DNA from: Pseudomonas fragi
Lineage (GTDB): Bacteria; Pseudomonadota; Gammaproteobacteria; Pseudomonadales; Pseudomonadaceae
DNA length: 64,000 nucleotides
Assembly: GCF_025426255.1 (NCBI RefSeq)
Contig: NZ_CP104861.1
Coordinates: 992,001-1,056,000 of the forward strand
Direction: 5' to 3'
Shown here: positions 36,868 to 45,721 of the stretch, piece by piece
Layout of the letters: the number at the start of each line of letters is the position of its first letter
Position numbering within the stretch: position 1 is the first letter of the stretch
Notes under the pieces: model-generated
Told to the model about the DNA's origin: nothing
Database searches by the model: none
The model's input: only the letters and a program-made list of their open reading frames with translations
Position numbers and translations under genes: made by a program

Positions 36868-37242
36868 TCAAGCCCCGGCGATGCAGACGAGCATCACGCC
36901 AAGGGTAATCACCAAGGTGCCCATCCAGCGCCGACGGCTGACGTGTTCGCCAAGGAACACCTTACCGGCGAACACCGCTCCGCAATACGCCAGCGCCGCG
37001 GCCGGGAACAGCAGGCTTAGCGGTGCCCGCGAGAGGGCCTGGAGCCAGACGAAAAACTCGATCACGTAGGCGCCGATCCCGGCCCACAGCAGCGGTGCAT
37101 TGAATACCTGGCCCCAGAACGCATTGAGGCGAAAGCCACCCTCCAGTTCAGGCAACCGGTCCAGGCCGATTTTGAAACACAGTTGGCCAATCACATCGAG
37201 CACGATGGAGAACGCCACCAAGGCAATCACGATCAAGGTCAC
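36868..37242 (-). CDS. Half-size EamA/DMT transporter (first of pair)
   Basis: A 124-residue protein with four hydrophobic helices. The segments EFFVWLQALSRAPLSLLFPA and AGKVFLGEHVSRRRWMGTLV closely parallel those of its downstream neighbour and of ArnE-like small DMT proteins. No polymyxin-resistance (arn) genes are nearby, so the carried substrate is open. Its ATG overlaps the stop of the arginase-fold gene by 4 bases (ATGA), indicating translational coupling. Confidence 0.78.
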   Translation of the reverse strand: MTLIVIALVAFSIVLDVIGQLCFKIGLDRLPELEGGFRLNAFWGQVFNAPLLWAGIGAYVIEFFVWLQALSRAPLSLLFPAAALAYCGAVFAGKVFLGEHVSRRRWMGTLVITLGVMLVCIAGA

Positions 37243-38159
37243 GGAAACAGCTCCTCAAACAATTCGAGCAGCGCTGCATTGGTGATCGAGTTACGCAGCA
37301 AATCACTCTCGCTCCATCGCTCAGGTGCAGGCTGGTCGGACTTGGCCTCCCAACGTTTAAGCAAATTGTGGTGGGGCGCCTTGGCGAATTCGCCGCAGAT
37401 GTCGATGCCCAGCACGCGTTTGCTGGTGGCGAGGGCGCGGATGGCCTGGAGCAAGTGGGTCAGGCGCATCCCGCCCTGGTCCCAGTTGGTGGCGGCGTCT
37501 TCACTGGCAAGCACGTCTTTGTCCACGGTGATCCAGATTGCTTCCGTGGGCAGGCTCTGGATCAGATTGTCGAGGAAGCTCGGCCAGTCCTGATCGGCGA
37601 GATTGCGCCAGTGCAGGTGGTTCTCGCGCTGTTCGTGTCCGGCGCCATCGCCGATCCTGCCCCAGACTTTGGTGGGGGCGTGTTGCCAGGGAAATAACTG
37701 CAAATCGCCACGGCGCAGAGCTCCCAGGTTGCCGCCCTTCAATTGCGGGTTTTGCAGGTCGTCACTGCATGGGCCGAGGGTGACGATGCGCTTGATGTTC
37801 GGCATTTTCAGCGCGCGATTGATCCACGAACCGCAGTGACGGCGGGGGGCAAAGCGTACCCAGTCGGGGTGGTTGTCGAAGTGGATCAGGGTTATGGGTT
37901 CGGGCAAGTTGCTGAGCAAGGCTGGTGTCAGGTGGTGATAGTCACCGGAGCCGACGAAGAACACTTCAGGCCGCTGTGTAGAGCGCTTTGGGCGCTGCTG
38001 CAGGCGCTGGGTGAAGCGTTGGTAATTGCGTTCGGTGGACCACAGACGCAATTGCGGGCCCAGTTCCAGCAAGTCCAAACGTGTCGCGCGACCATCGGCC
38101 AGGCGCTGCACAATGGGCTCTTGGGCGGTCAGGCTGTGATCAAGATCGAGAATATTCAA
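37239..38159 (-). CDS. Arginase-fold (UPF0489-like) protein
   Basis: A 306-residue protein with features of the arginase/ureohydrolase fold. HFDNHPDW near residue 93 resembles the metal-binding D-x-H-x-D segment, and ITVDKDVLASEDAATNWDQG near residue 210 resembles the second metal motif. Overall arrangement matches UPF0489/C5orf22-like proteins. The ligands are not a canonical match to arginase or agmatinase, so the reaction cannot be assigned. It is the first gene of an operon with two half-size DMT transporters, which suggests it acts on a nitrogenous compound that is exported. REP sequences occupy the upstream gap. Confidence 0.65.
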   Translation of the reverse strand: MNILDLDHSLTAQEPIVQRLADGRATRLDLLELGPQLRLWSTERNYQRFTQRLQQRPKRSTQRPEVFFVGSGDYHHLTPALLSNLPEPITLIHFDNHPDWVRFAPRRHCGSWINRALKMPNIKRIVTLGPCSDDLQNPQLKGGNLGALRRGDLQLFPWQHAPTKVWGRIGDGAGHEQRENHLHWRNLADQDWPSFLDNLIQSLPTEAIWITVDKDVLASEDAATNWDQGGMRLTHLLQAIRALATSKRVLGIDICGEFAKAPHHNLLKRWEAKSDQPAPERWSESDLLRNSITNAALLELFEELFP

Positions 38160-38257
38160 CGTGTCATTTACCCCATTAAATCGCCGCCGATTGAGGCAGG
38201 GCGGGCTTCAGGGGGTAAATGCAAGGGGCGGGCCAATGTGGCGTTTAATCACGTGAC

Positions 38258-38319
38258 CTGTGGGAGCGAGCCTGCTCGCGAAGATCTCAAGAACTCCTCG
38301 AGCAGGCTCGTCCCCACAC
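38258..38319. repeat. REPIN (family 2, short spacer)
   Basis: CTGTGGGAGCGAGCCTGCTC at 38258 is mirrored by GAGCAGGCTCGTCCCCACA ending near 38319, with a spacer of under 25 bases. It lies between the arginase-fold gene and the GlpM-family gene. Confidence 0.72.
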
Positions 38320-38332
38320 ATATAAAAGCGCG

Positions 38333-38668
38333 TTAGTGCAAGCGCACCCACACGCTGACCAGTACGGTCGCGGCCATCAGCCAGGCCACGGCTGCCAGCG
38401 CCAGTGACGCTTCAAGGCGCATGCGGTCGACCAACACATACAGCGTTGCAAGGTAGACGAAGTAGGGAATGATCGACCACATGCCGAAGACAATGGTGGT
38501 TTTCAGGTCGTCCACTGAACGGCCTTTGCCGACGATGTAATGCGCAATCAGGGCAAAGGTCGGGAACAAGGGAACCAAACCCGCGATGTAGTAGTTTTTG
38601 GTCTTGGCCAGCATCGCCAGAACGATTACTACGGCGGCGCCCAAAGCTGCTTTCAGAATCAGATCCAT
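38333..38668 (-). CDS. GlpM-family membrane protein
   Basis: A 111-residue inner-membrane protein with about four hydrophobic segments. The stretch KTKNYYIAGLVPLFPTFALI followed by AHYIVGKGRS is characteristic of the GlpM family (first described in P. aeruginosa near glycerol metabolism genes and affecting alginate). Molecular function is unknown. Its ATG shares one base with the stop of aauR, so it is translationally coupled to the AauSR two-component genes. Confidence 0.85.
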   Translation of the reverse strand: MDLILKAALGAAVVIVLAMLAKTKNYYIAGLVPLFPTFALIAHYIVGKGRSVDDLKTTIVFGMWSIIPYFVYLATLYVLVDRMRLEASLALAAVAWLMAATVLVSVWVRLH

Positions 38669-39993
38669 CAGTGCGCGAGCCCGTATTTTTTGACTTTGTC
38701 GAACAGGGTGGTCTTGGCCATCCCCAGTTCCAGGCTGGCCTGGGTCAGGTTACCGCCACTGCGTTGCAAAGCGTCATTGAGCAGGTTGCGTTCGAACGCT
38801 TCCACCGCCTCGGAGAACCCCAGCCCCTGTGCCGCGTTGCTCCCCGGCTTTTTAAACGCAGGCAGGCCCAGGGCGAAACGCTCGGCCACGTTGCGCAGCT
38901 CACGTACGTTGCCCGGCCAGTCATGGCTCATCAGGCTCGACAGGGTCTGGTTGTCCAGCTCGGGGGCCGTGCGGTCGAAACGCAGGGACGATTGCTGCAG
39001 GAAGTATTCGAACAATTGCAGGATATCTTCGCGACGTTCGCGCAATGGCGGCAGTTCGAGGGTCACTACGTTCAGCCGGTAATACAGGTCACTGCGAAAC
39101 TGGCTGGCTTTGCTCAGTTGGTCGAGGTCGGATTTGGTGGCCGCGATCACTCGGCAATCGACATCAATGCTCTGGTTGGAACCCAGGCGCTCCAGCGTGC
39201 GCTCCTGCAACACCCGCAGCAGTTTTATCTGCAGGTTAAGCGGCATGCTTTCAACTTCATCGAGAAACAGTGTGCCGCCATGAGCGTGTTCGATTTTGCC
39301 GATGCGGCGTTTGCCTGCGCCGGTGAAGGCGTTGGCTTCGTGGCCGAAAATCTCGCTTTCAAACAGGTTTTCCGGCAAGCCGCCGCAGTTGAGGGCGACA
39401 AACTGTTGGGGCTGGCGTCGGCTGAAGTCGTGCAGGCAGCGGGCGACCAGTTCCTTGCCAGTACCGGTTTCGCCTTCAATCAACACGTTGGCAGATGTAT
39501 CGGCGACGTTGGCGATCAGTTCGCGTAATTGCTGCATGGCTGGTGAGCGCCCGATGATGCGGCCCTCGAGCGAGTCGCGTTCGGCCAATTGGCGCCGCAG
39601 CGACCACACTTCTCGCGCCAGGCTGCGTTGCTCCAGTGCGCGGCGGGCCACGTCCACCAAGCGTTCGGGGGAAAAGGGTTTCTCCATAAAGTCATAGGCG
39701 CCGTCACGCATGGCACCCACCGCCATGGAAATATCACCATGACCGGTAATCAGTACCACCGGCAGGCTGCGGTCGCGGGCCTTGAGGCGCTTGAGCAGCT
39801 CGAGACCATCAATCCCAGGCAGACGAATGTCGCTGATGACTATGCCGGGGAAGTTATCGCCCACCAGAGCCAGCGCCTGTTCGGCAGTACTCACGCCTTC
39901 GCTGCGAATGTCTTCGAGTGCCAGCGCCTGTTGGCATCCGAGCAGGACATGGGGGTCGTCTTCAACAATCAGGACGGTCAGGTCGTTATTCAT
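38668..39993 (-). CDS. aauR: Sigma-54 response regulator AauR (DctD-like)
   Basis: A 441-residue NtrC/DctD-type activator. It has a receiver domain with Asp55 (IVISDIRLPG), an AAA+ domain with Walker A GETGTGKE, and a C-terminal Fis-type HTH (GNLTQASLELGMAKTTLFDK). The sigma-54-contact loop reads NAFTGA (GHEANAFTGAGKRR) instead of GAFTGA. With AauS, which overlaps by 4 bases, it forms the acidic amino acid uptake system described in Pseudomonas. The neighbouring aatJQMP transporter is the expected target and carries a sigma-54 promoter (45450-45465). Assignment rests on this context plus DctD-like sequence. Confidence 0.85.
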   Translation of the reverse strand: MNNDLTVLIVEDDPHVLLGCQQALALEDIRSEGVSTAEQALALVGDNFPGIVISDIRLPGIDGLELLKRLKARDRSLPVVLITGHGDISMAVGAMRDGAYDFMEKPFSPERLVDVARRALEQRSLAREVWSLRRQLAERDSLEGRIIGRSPAMQQLRELIANVADTSANVLIEGETGTGKELVARCLHDFSRRQPQQFVALNCGGLPENLFESEIFGHEANAFTGAGKRRIGKIEHAHGGTLFLDEVESMPLNLQIKLLRVLQERTLERLGSNQSIDVDCRVIAATKSDLDQLSKASQFRSDLYYRLNVVTLELPPLRERREDILQLFEYFLQQSSLRFDRTAPELDNQTLSSLMSHDWPGNVRELRNVAERFALGLPAFKKPGSNAAQGLGFSEAVEAFERNLLNDALQRSGGNLTQASLELGMAKTTLFDKVKKYGLAH

Positions 39994-41897
39994 ATCGGCT
40001 CGGCCTTAGCGGGTTGCACCAGCGGTAAAAGAAGGACAAATGCGACACCACCAATGGCCGGGAACTCAACGCTGAGGTTGCCGCCAGCGGCTGCGGCCAG
40101 ACTGGCTGACAGGGTCAGGCCCAGGCCCAGGCCCTGCTCGCCGGGTTTGGTGGTGAAGAACGGTTCGAAGAGATGTTTGCGGGCTTCGGGGTCAATCCCG
40201 GGACCGTTATCACGTACGCGCAAACGGTATTTGTCGTCACTGAATTCGCCCGTCAGCCACAGCTGGGGCGGCGTTGGCTGCCCCTGCATGGCGTCCAGCG
40301 CGTTGCCGATCAGGTTAACCAGAATTTGTTCCAGTCGGGTTTGATCGATCTTCAGCAGTTCATCATTGAGGTCACGATGCAGTTGCACCCCCGACTCTTC
40401 CATACGGTTGGCGAGCAATTGCAGAGCTGCGTCGACGGCCTTGCCCAGGCTGGCCTGGCCATGATCATCGCCACGGCGGGCGAACGAGCGCAGGTTGGCG
40501 GTAATGCGCCCCATGCGGTCGACCAGATTGTTGATAGTGCCGAGGTTGTCTGCGGCGACCTTGAGATCTCCGCGCTCAAGAAAGCGCACGGTGTTGCCCG
40601 ACAGTGTGCGCAGGGCCGCTAACGGCTGATTCAGCTCGTGGGCAATGCTGGTCGACATCTGTCCGATGGCCGCCAATTTACCTGCCTGTACCAGTTCATC
40701 CTGGGCTCGGCGCAAGGTGTCTTCGGCCTGACGGCGCTCGCGAATCTGACCTTTGAGCCGTTCGTTGCTGGCCCGCAGGTGGGTGGTGCGTTCAGTGATC
40801 TTGCGTTCCAGCTGGTTGTTGGCTTCTTGCAGGGCTTCACGTGCGGCCAGGCGGGTGGCGATTACTTTGCGCCGCTCATTCCAGGCAATCAGCAAAAAGG
40901 CCAGCAGGGCAAACGCCACTGCTACCAGCATTCCCTGATTCGCCGCTTCACGGCGCAGGTCTTGCAGTGGTGTAAGCAGAGTAATGTCCCAAGGCGTGTC
41001 GTTGAGCCTGCGGGTTTGCGCCAGGTAGCTGACTTCCTGATGATCGGTGACGACTTCGCTGTTGTTGGCAAAGGTGACTTTCTCGACCCCTTCGGCCAGG
41101 CTCTCGCGCTCCAGTGGTTGCAGCTCGTTGAGCGGCCACCAGTAGTATTGAAGGCTGCGCGCCAGCCGCTCCTTGGTGTCGGCGCTGAGTGGGCGAATTG
41201 ACTTGAGCCGTCTGCTCGGATCGCTGGACAGAATGATGATGCCATTCTCGTCGCTTACATAGGCTTCGAGGCGGGCGCGTTGCCAGCGCTCTTCAAGGGC
41301 TTCGAGACGGACCTTGATCACGGCTACGCCAATGATTTTGCCTTGCTCTTCAAGGCCGTGAGCCAGGTAGTAACCCGGCTCGCCAGAGGTGCTGCCGATG
41401 CCATAAAAGCGCCCCGGCTGACCGCGCACGGCGTCCTGGAAGTAAGCACGAAAAGACAGGTCTTCCCCAAGGTAGCTGTCGGTATCACGCCAGTTGCTGG
41501 TGGCCATCACACGGCCGGTGGTATCGAGTACATAGATAGCCCGGCTGCGGCTGCGGCGGTTCAGGCCTTCGAGGTACTGATTGACGGTGACCCGGTTTTG
41601 CGCGCTCGGGTCGGCCAGCAATTGAGAAACGCTGGACTCCAGTTCCAGCAGGCTGGGCAGGTAAGTGTATTTGCCCAGCTCACTTTCGACGGTGCGGGCG
41701 TGGAGTTCAAGCTGGCGTTCGCCGGTTTCGCTGAGGGTGCGGATGCCGAAATGTTCGCTGATGCGATAGCCGGCGTAACCCAGGCCAATCGTCAGCAGGA
41801 TGATCAGCAGCGGCAACAGAAAGTGACGGAGCAGACGAGGTTTCACGGCAAGTGAGGGCGGAGCACCGCGATAAAGAATGGGGTCGCATTTCATCAC
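39990..41897 (-). CDS. aauS: Sensor kinase AauS (DctB-like)
   Basis: A 635-residue histidine kinase resembling DctB. A transmembrane helix (about residues 24-46) precedes a periplasmic double-Cache-type sensor (about 50-305) containing YVLDTTGRVMATSNWRDTDS and YVSDENGIIILSSD. A second transmembrane helix lies near 320-340, then a coiled-coil (REALQEANNQLERKITERTT), HisKA with STSIAHELNQPLAALRTLSG and an HATPase domain (GLGLGLTLSASLAAAAGGNL). It is expected to sense extracellular glutamate/aspartate and phosphorylate AauR. It lies just downstream of aatP with a REPIN between them. Start could be either of the first two Met codons. Confidence 0.85.
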   Translation of the reverse strand: MMKCDPILYRGAPPSLAVKPRLLRHFLLPLLIILLTIGLGYAGYRISEHFGIRTLSETGERQLELHARTVESELGKYTYLPSLLELESSVSQLLADPSAQNRVTVNQYLEGLNRRSRSRAIYVLDTTGRVMATSNWRDTDSYLGEDLSFRAYFQDAVRGQPGRFYGIGSTSGEPGYYLAHGLEEQGKIIGVAVIKVRLEALEERWQRARLEAYVSDENGIIILSSDPSRRLKSIRPLSADTKERLARSLQYYWWPLNELQPLERESLAEGVEKVTFANNSEVVTDHQEVSYLAQTRRLNDTPWDITLLTPLQDLRREAANQGMLVAVAFALLAFLLIAWNERRKVIATRLAAREALQEANNQLERKITERTTHLRASNERLKGQIRERRQAEDTLRRAQDELVQAGKLAAIGQMSTSIAHELNQPLAALRTLSGNTVRFLERGDLKVAADNLGTINNLVDRMGRITANLRSFARRGDDHGQASLGKAVDAALQLLANRMEESGVQLHRDLNDELLKIDQTRLEQILVNLIGNALDAMQGQPTPPQLWLTGEFSDDKYRLRVRDNGPGIDPEARKHLFEPFFTTKPGEQGLGLGLTLSASLAAAAGGNLSVEFPAIGGVAFVLLLPLVQPAKAEPI

Positions 41898-41930
41898 AGA
41901 TGCCTTGTCGCGATAAGAGGCACGCGAAAA

Positions 41931-42033
41931 CTGTAGCCGCTGCCGCAGGCTGCGATGGGCTGCGATGCAGCCCTGCTTTGTTTAAAAGCGAAGCCCCTTC
42001 GGAGCTTGTCGCAGCCTGCGGCAGCGGCTACAG
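41931..42033. repeat. REPIN (family 1)
   Basis: The 24-base REP beginning CTGTAGCCGCTGCCGCAG and its inverted copy are identical over all 24 positions, with about 55 bases between. It is located between aatP and aauS and is the best preserved copy of this family here (compare 2051-2156). Confidence 0.85.
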
Positions 42034-42053
42034 GTATTTTACTTACGCCGGAC

Positions 42054-42788
42054 TTAGTGCTGCAGGATCTTGGCGAGGAAGTGCTGTGCACGCTCGGAGC
42101 GGGCACTAACGTCGCCGAAGAACTCTTCTTTTTCACAGTCTTCGACGATTTTGCCCTGGTCCATAAAGATCACTCGGTTGGCCACCTTGCGCGCAAAACC
42201 CATTTCGTGGGTTACGCACATCATGGTCATGCCTTCGTTGGCCAGTTGCACCATGACGTCGAGTACTTCGTTGACCATTTCCGGGTCAAGCGCCGAGGTC
42301 GGTTCGTCAAACAGCATGACGATCGGGTCCATGGCCAATGCGCGGGCAATTGCCACTCGCTGTTGCTGACCACCAGAAAGTTGGCCGGGGTGCTTGTGGG
42401 CGTGTGCCGACAGGCCGACGCGTTCCAGCAGTTCAAGGCCTTTTTTGGTGGCCTCGGCCTTGCTGCGACCCAGTACCTTGACCTGTGCAATGGTCAGGTT
42501 TTCGGTGATGGTCATGTGCGGGAACAGTTCGAAATGCTGGAACACCATGCCAACGCGCGAACGCAGTTTCGGCAGGTTGGTCTTTGGGTCGGCAATGGAC
42601 GTGCCATCAACCACGATGTCGCCTTTCTGGAACGGTTCAAGGGCGTTGACGCACTTGATCAGGGTCGACTTGCCCGAGCCGGACGGGCCACAGACTACGA
42701 CCACTTCACCCTTTTTGACTTCAGTACTGCAATCGGTCAGTACCTGGAAGTCCCCGTACCACTTGTTGATGTTCTTGATCGAGATCAT
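42054..42788 (-). CDS. aatP: Glutamate/aspartate ABC transporter ATP-binding protein
   Basis: A 244-residue ABC ATPase of the polar amino acid (GlnQ/GltL) type: Walker [10 protein letters not shown], signature LSGGQQQR, Walker [16 protein letters not shown] and H-loop [11 protein letters not shown] are complete. It energises uptake with AatQ and AatM, and its start overlaps the aatM stop by 4 bases. Last gene of aatJQMP. Confidence 0.93.
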   Translation of the reverse strand: MISIKNINKWYGDFQVLTDCSTEVKKGEVVVVCGPSGSGKSTLIKCVNALEPFQKGDIVVDGTSIADPKTNLPKLRSRVGMVFQHFELFPHMTITENLTIAQVKVLGRSKAEATKKGLELLERVGLSAHAHKHPGQLSGGQQQRVAIARALAMDPIVMLFDEPTSALDPEMVNEVLDVMVQLANEGMTMMCVTHEMGFARKVANRVIFMDQGKIVEDCEKEEFFGDVSARSERAQHFLAKILQH

Positions 42789-43459
42789 ACGGCAAACCTT
42801 TTTTGCAGACGCTTGACCAGCAGCGAGGCGGAAAAGCTGATGATGAAATACACCAGACCGGCGAAGATCAGGAACTCATTGGAGCGGCCGATGATGTCGC
42901 CACTGGAACGCGAGGCATTGAGGAAATCCACCAGGCCAACTGTGTACACCAATGAGGTGTCCTGGAACAGGATGATGCTCTGTTGCAGCAGCAATGGGGT
43001 CATTTTACGAAATGCCTGGGGCAGGATGATCAGGCGCATGGCCTGGCCATAACTCATACCCAGCGCTTTGGCTGCTCCCATCTGGCCTTTCGGAATGGCC
43101 TGTACGCCCGCTCGGACGATCTCGCAAAAATAGGCGGCTTCGAACATGACGAAGGCCACCATGCACGACTCGAAAGCGCCGATCGGAGTGTCTTTACCGG
43201 TGATCCAGCGCAATACGAAGGGTACGGCCAGGTAGAACCAGGTAATCACCAGCAGCAACGGGATCGAACGGAAGTAGTTGACGTAAGCGCCTGCCAGGTT
43301 GGCCATCCACTTGCTTGACGACAAACGCATCAATGCCAGCACAGTGCCCAGCGCGACACCACCGATAACACCCAGGATCATGAGTTTCAAGGTCATGACC
43401 ATGCCGTTCCACAGGCCTGGCAGGGCGGGAACAATCCCGCTGAAATCGAAGAAGTCCAT
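42785..43459 (-). CDS. aatM: Glutamate/aspartate ABC transporter permease
   Basis: A 224-residue inner-membrane permease of the His/Glu/Gln/Arg family with about five helices. The EAA-type loop is visible as [20 protein letters not shown], following [20 protein letters not shown]. It pairs with AatQ to form the channel. It overlaps the aatP start by 4 bases and shares one base with the stop of aatQ. Confidence 0.93.
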   Translation of the reverse strand: MDFFDFSGIVPALPGLWNGMVMTLKLMILGVIGGVALGTVLALMRLSSSKWMANLAGAYVNYFRSIPLLLVITWFYLAVPFVLRWITGKDTPIGAFESCMVAFVMFEAAYFCEIVRAGVQAIPKGQMGAAKALGMSYGQAMRLIILPQAFRKMTPLLLQQSIILFQDTSLVYTVGLVDFLNASRSSGDIIGRSNEFLIFAGLVYFIISFSASLLVKRLQKRFAV

Positions 43460-44205
43460 TATTTACCCCCCAAAGACATCAGACCGGGCACCGCTACTTT
43501 CTTCTCGATCAGACGCATCAGCAACATCAGGCTCATGTTCAGGGTGAAGTAGATCAGAGTGGCCAGGGTGAAGGCTTCAAACAGGTTGGCGGAAAACTCG
43601 GCGGTCTGTTTGGTTTGTGCCAGCAGCTCCATCAAACCGATCAACGAAGCCACGGACGAGTTCTTGAACACGTTGAGGAATTCGGAGGTGAGCGGTGGAA
43701 TGATGATGCGATAGGCTTGTGGCAGCAGTACGTTCCAGTAGATTTGCATCATGCTGAAACCCATAGCGCGGGCGGCAGCTTCCTGGCCTCGCGGCAGTGC
43801 TTCAATACCGGTGCGTACCTGTTCGCAAACCCGTGCTGCGGTAAACAGGCCCAGACACACGACAACGCTCAGGTAAGCCGAGGTGGTCGGGTTGAGGTCT
43901 TGCTTGTACCACTCCTGCAAATCCGGAGGCAGCAAATCGGGTACCAGGAAGTACCAGATAAACAGCTGCACCAGCAGCGGAACGTTACGGAAGATTTCCA
44001 CGTAAACCGTGGCGATACCCGCGATAAAACGGTTGGGCAGCGTGCGCATGACGCCCAGCAGCGAACCCAGGATCAACGCGACTATCCAGGCGACAACAGC
44101 GATAGCGATGGTCCAGCCCAAACCAGAAATAAACCAGTCGAGATACGTCTCGCTGCCTACGCCGGTGGACTTGAAGAACACGCTCCAGTCCCAGTTGTAA
44201 TTCAT
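43459..44205 (-). CDS. aatQ: Glutamate/aspartate ABC transporter permease
   Basis: A 248-residue permease (GltJ type). The EAA loop reads GFSMMQIYWNVLLPQAYRII after CEQVRTGIEALPRGQEAAAR. The N-terminus NYNWDWSVFFKSTGVGSETY is characteristic of GltJ-like proteins. The open frame extends to 44238, but the ATG at 44205 has GGGAG 8 bases upstream and is the family start. It is separated from aatJ by about 200 bases containing a hairpin. Confidence 0.92.
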   Translation of the reverse strand: MNYNWDWSVFFKSTGVGSETYLDWFISGLGWTIAIAVVAWIVALILGSLLGVMRTLPNRFIAGIATVYVEIFRNVPLLVQLFIWYFLVPDLLPPDLQEWYKQDLNPTTSAYLSVVVCLGLFTAARVCEQVRTGIEALPRGQEAAARAMGFSMMQIYWNVLLPQAYRIIIPPLTSEFLNVFKNSSVASLIGLMELLAQTKQTAEFSANLFEAFTLATLIYFTLNMSLMLLMRLIEKKVAVPGLMSLGGK

Positions 44206-44364
44206 GCAGGGTCTCCCCTCAGATGGGTCTATAAACAAGCACTTGCTTCAGGGAATCCGTTCCTGTCCGACAGGGTCGTCGGGCACGCAGAACCCGCTCG
44301 ATAACCAGCGGTCCGAGTGTTCTCTAATGCAATAAGAAGCTCAGTACAAAGGTGGTCGACAACT

Positions 44365-44388
44365 CCGGGCGTGATGGCTCACGCCCGG
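44365..44388 (-). terminator. Hairpin between aatJ and aatQ
   Basis: CCGGGCGTGA and TCACGCCCGG form a perfect 10-base stem with a 4-base loop about 20 bases after the aatJ stop. No T-run follows. Such intercistronic hairpins often stabilise the upstream mRNA, giving more periplasmic binding protein than permease. Confidence 0.6.
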
Positions 44389-44407
44389 AAGTGTCAGCAG
44401 CCAGAAA

Positions 44408-45337
44408 TCAGGATTTCTTTTCTTCTGCCGGCTTGTCGTCTGCAGCCTTGTCGGTCGGGTTGGCAATCAGCGCCTTGAGCTCGTTGCTCATAGGGAACAT
44501 CAGGTTCAGGCCTTTAGGTGGAATAGGCGACTGGAACCATTTGGTGTAGGTGTCGTTGATCTTGCCAGACTTGTAGTAGGCAACGATTGCGTCATCCACG
44601 GCCTTTTTGAAATCCGGGTCGCCTTTGCGCACCATGCAACCGTAGATTTCGTAGGACTGAGGCGTACCTGTAACGGCCCAGTCAGTTGGCTTCTTGGCCT
44701 TGGCCATTTCACCGGCCAGCAGGGCGTCGTCCATCATGAAGGCTACGGCGCGGCCCGACTCAAGCATGTTGAAAGCTTCGCCGTGGTCTTTTGCCGAGAT
44801 CACGTTCATGCCCATCTGCTTGTCGGCGTTCATCGCCTTGAGGATGCGCTCGGAGGTAGTGCCCGCGGTAGTTACGACGTTTTTGCCTTTCAGGTCAGCA
44901 AAGTCCTTGTAAGGCGAGTCCTTTTTGGACAGCAGACGTGTACCGATTTCGAAGATGCCAACCGAGAAGTCGACCTGTTGCTGACGTTCAACGTTGTTGG
45001 TGGTGGAACCACACTCAACGTCAACGGTGCCGTTTTGCACCAGCGGGATACGGGTCTGGGAAGTGACCAGGTTGTACTTGACCTTGAGGTCGGGCATGTC
45101 GAGCTGCTTTTTCAGCCCTTCGACAATGGCCAGTTGAACATCGTGGGAGTAGCCAACCGGCTTGCCGGTAGCGTCCGCGATGTAGGAAAACGGAATGGAG
45201 GAGTCACGATGCCCGAGGGTGATAGTGCCGGATTCTTTGATTTTCTTCAGTGTGCCGGTCAATTCGGCTGCAAAAACTGGAGTGCTAATCAGAGCTGCAG
45301 CAATTGCTGCGCCCAAAAGTTGCGGAACGATGCGCAT
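44408..45337 (-). CDS. aatJ: Glutamate/aspartate periplasmic binding protein
   Basis: A 309-residue solute-binding protein of family 3 (GltI type). The signal peptide is RIVPQLLGAAIAAALISTPV then FAAEL, with cleavage after FAA. The mature domain contains LTLGHRDSSIPFSYIAD-like binding-site residues (TITLGHRDSSIPFSYI), VDVECGSTTNNVERQQQVDF and FMMDDALLAGEMAKAKKPTD, conserved in GltI/AatJ. The frame extends to 45454, but GAGGAAA precedes the ATG at 45337. It is the first gene of aatJQMP, with a sigma-54 promoter candidate about 100 bases upstream, consistent with AauR control. Confidence 0.93.
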   Translation of the reverse strand: MRIVPQLLGAAIAAALISTPVFAAELTGTLKKIKESGTITLGHRDSSIPFSYIADATGKPVGYSHDVQLAIVEGLKKQLDMPDLKVKYNLVTSQTRIPLVQNGTVDVECGSTTNNVERQQQVDFSVGIFEIGTRLLSKKDSPYKDFADLKGKNVVTTAGTTSERILKAMNADKQMGMNVISAKDHGEAFNMLESGRAVAFMMDDALLAGEMAKAKKPTDWAVTGTPQSYEIYGCMVRKGDPDFKKAVDDAIVAYYKSGKINDTYTKWFQSPIPPKGLNLMFPMSNELKALIANPTDKAADDKPAEEKKS

Positions 45338-45449
45338 CGTTGTTTTCCTCGACATTGTTTTTTTTATTAAACCCGTTCGTGGGCTCTTTTGTACTTCAAA
45401 TGTCTTAACAGGCGAGACGCACTGTTTCAGCATTCGGTCTAGAGTGTAG

Positions 45450-45465
45450 AGCATGAGTCGTGCCA
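45450..45465 (-). promoter_or_regulatory. Sigma-54 promoter of aatJQMP
   Basis: On the minus strand, TGGCACGACTCATGCT matches TGGCACG-N4-TTGCW at all but one position, with correct GG/GC spacing. It predicts a start near 45440 and an untranslated leader of about 100 bases before aatJ. This agrees with control by AauR. Confidence 0.8.
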
Positions 45466-45721
45466 GACATTGTATTTATGTCTAACGTGCTGATTTGTAA
45501 GGGTTTTTAGTTTGTTTTCGGCGGAGCATAAACACAGCGATGCCCGGAAAGCCGAATCCGGCAGGCTTAGGGTGTTCGGAAAACCGAATGAAAGGCGGGG
45601 CGAGCTGCTGGCGATTCGGGCGCTCAAGTTTTTTACAGTCGAGGTTGTAGGCGCGAGCAAGTCGAGTCTTCGCACTGCCGCCCCCACAAGTGATGTGAAA
45701 CCTGTGGGGCGGGTAAGGTGC

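Noticed and set aside
41955..43052. 365-codon + strand reading frame
   Set aside because: Antisense to aatP and part of aatM, and it begins inside a REPIN. A by-product of GC-rich coding DNA.
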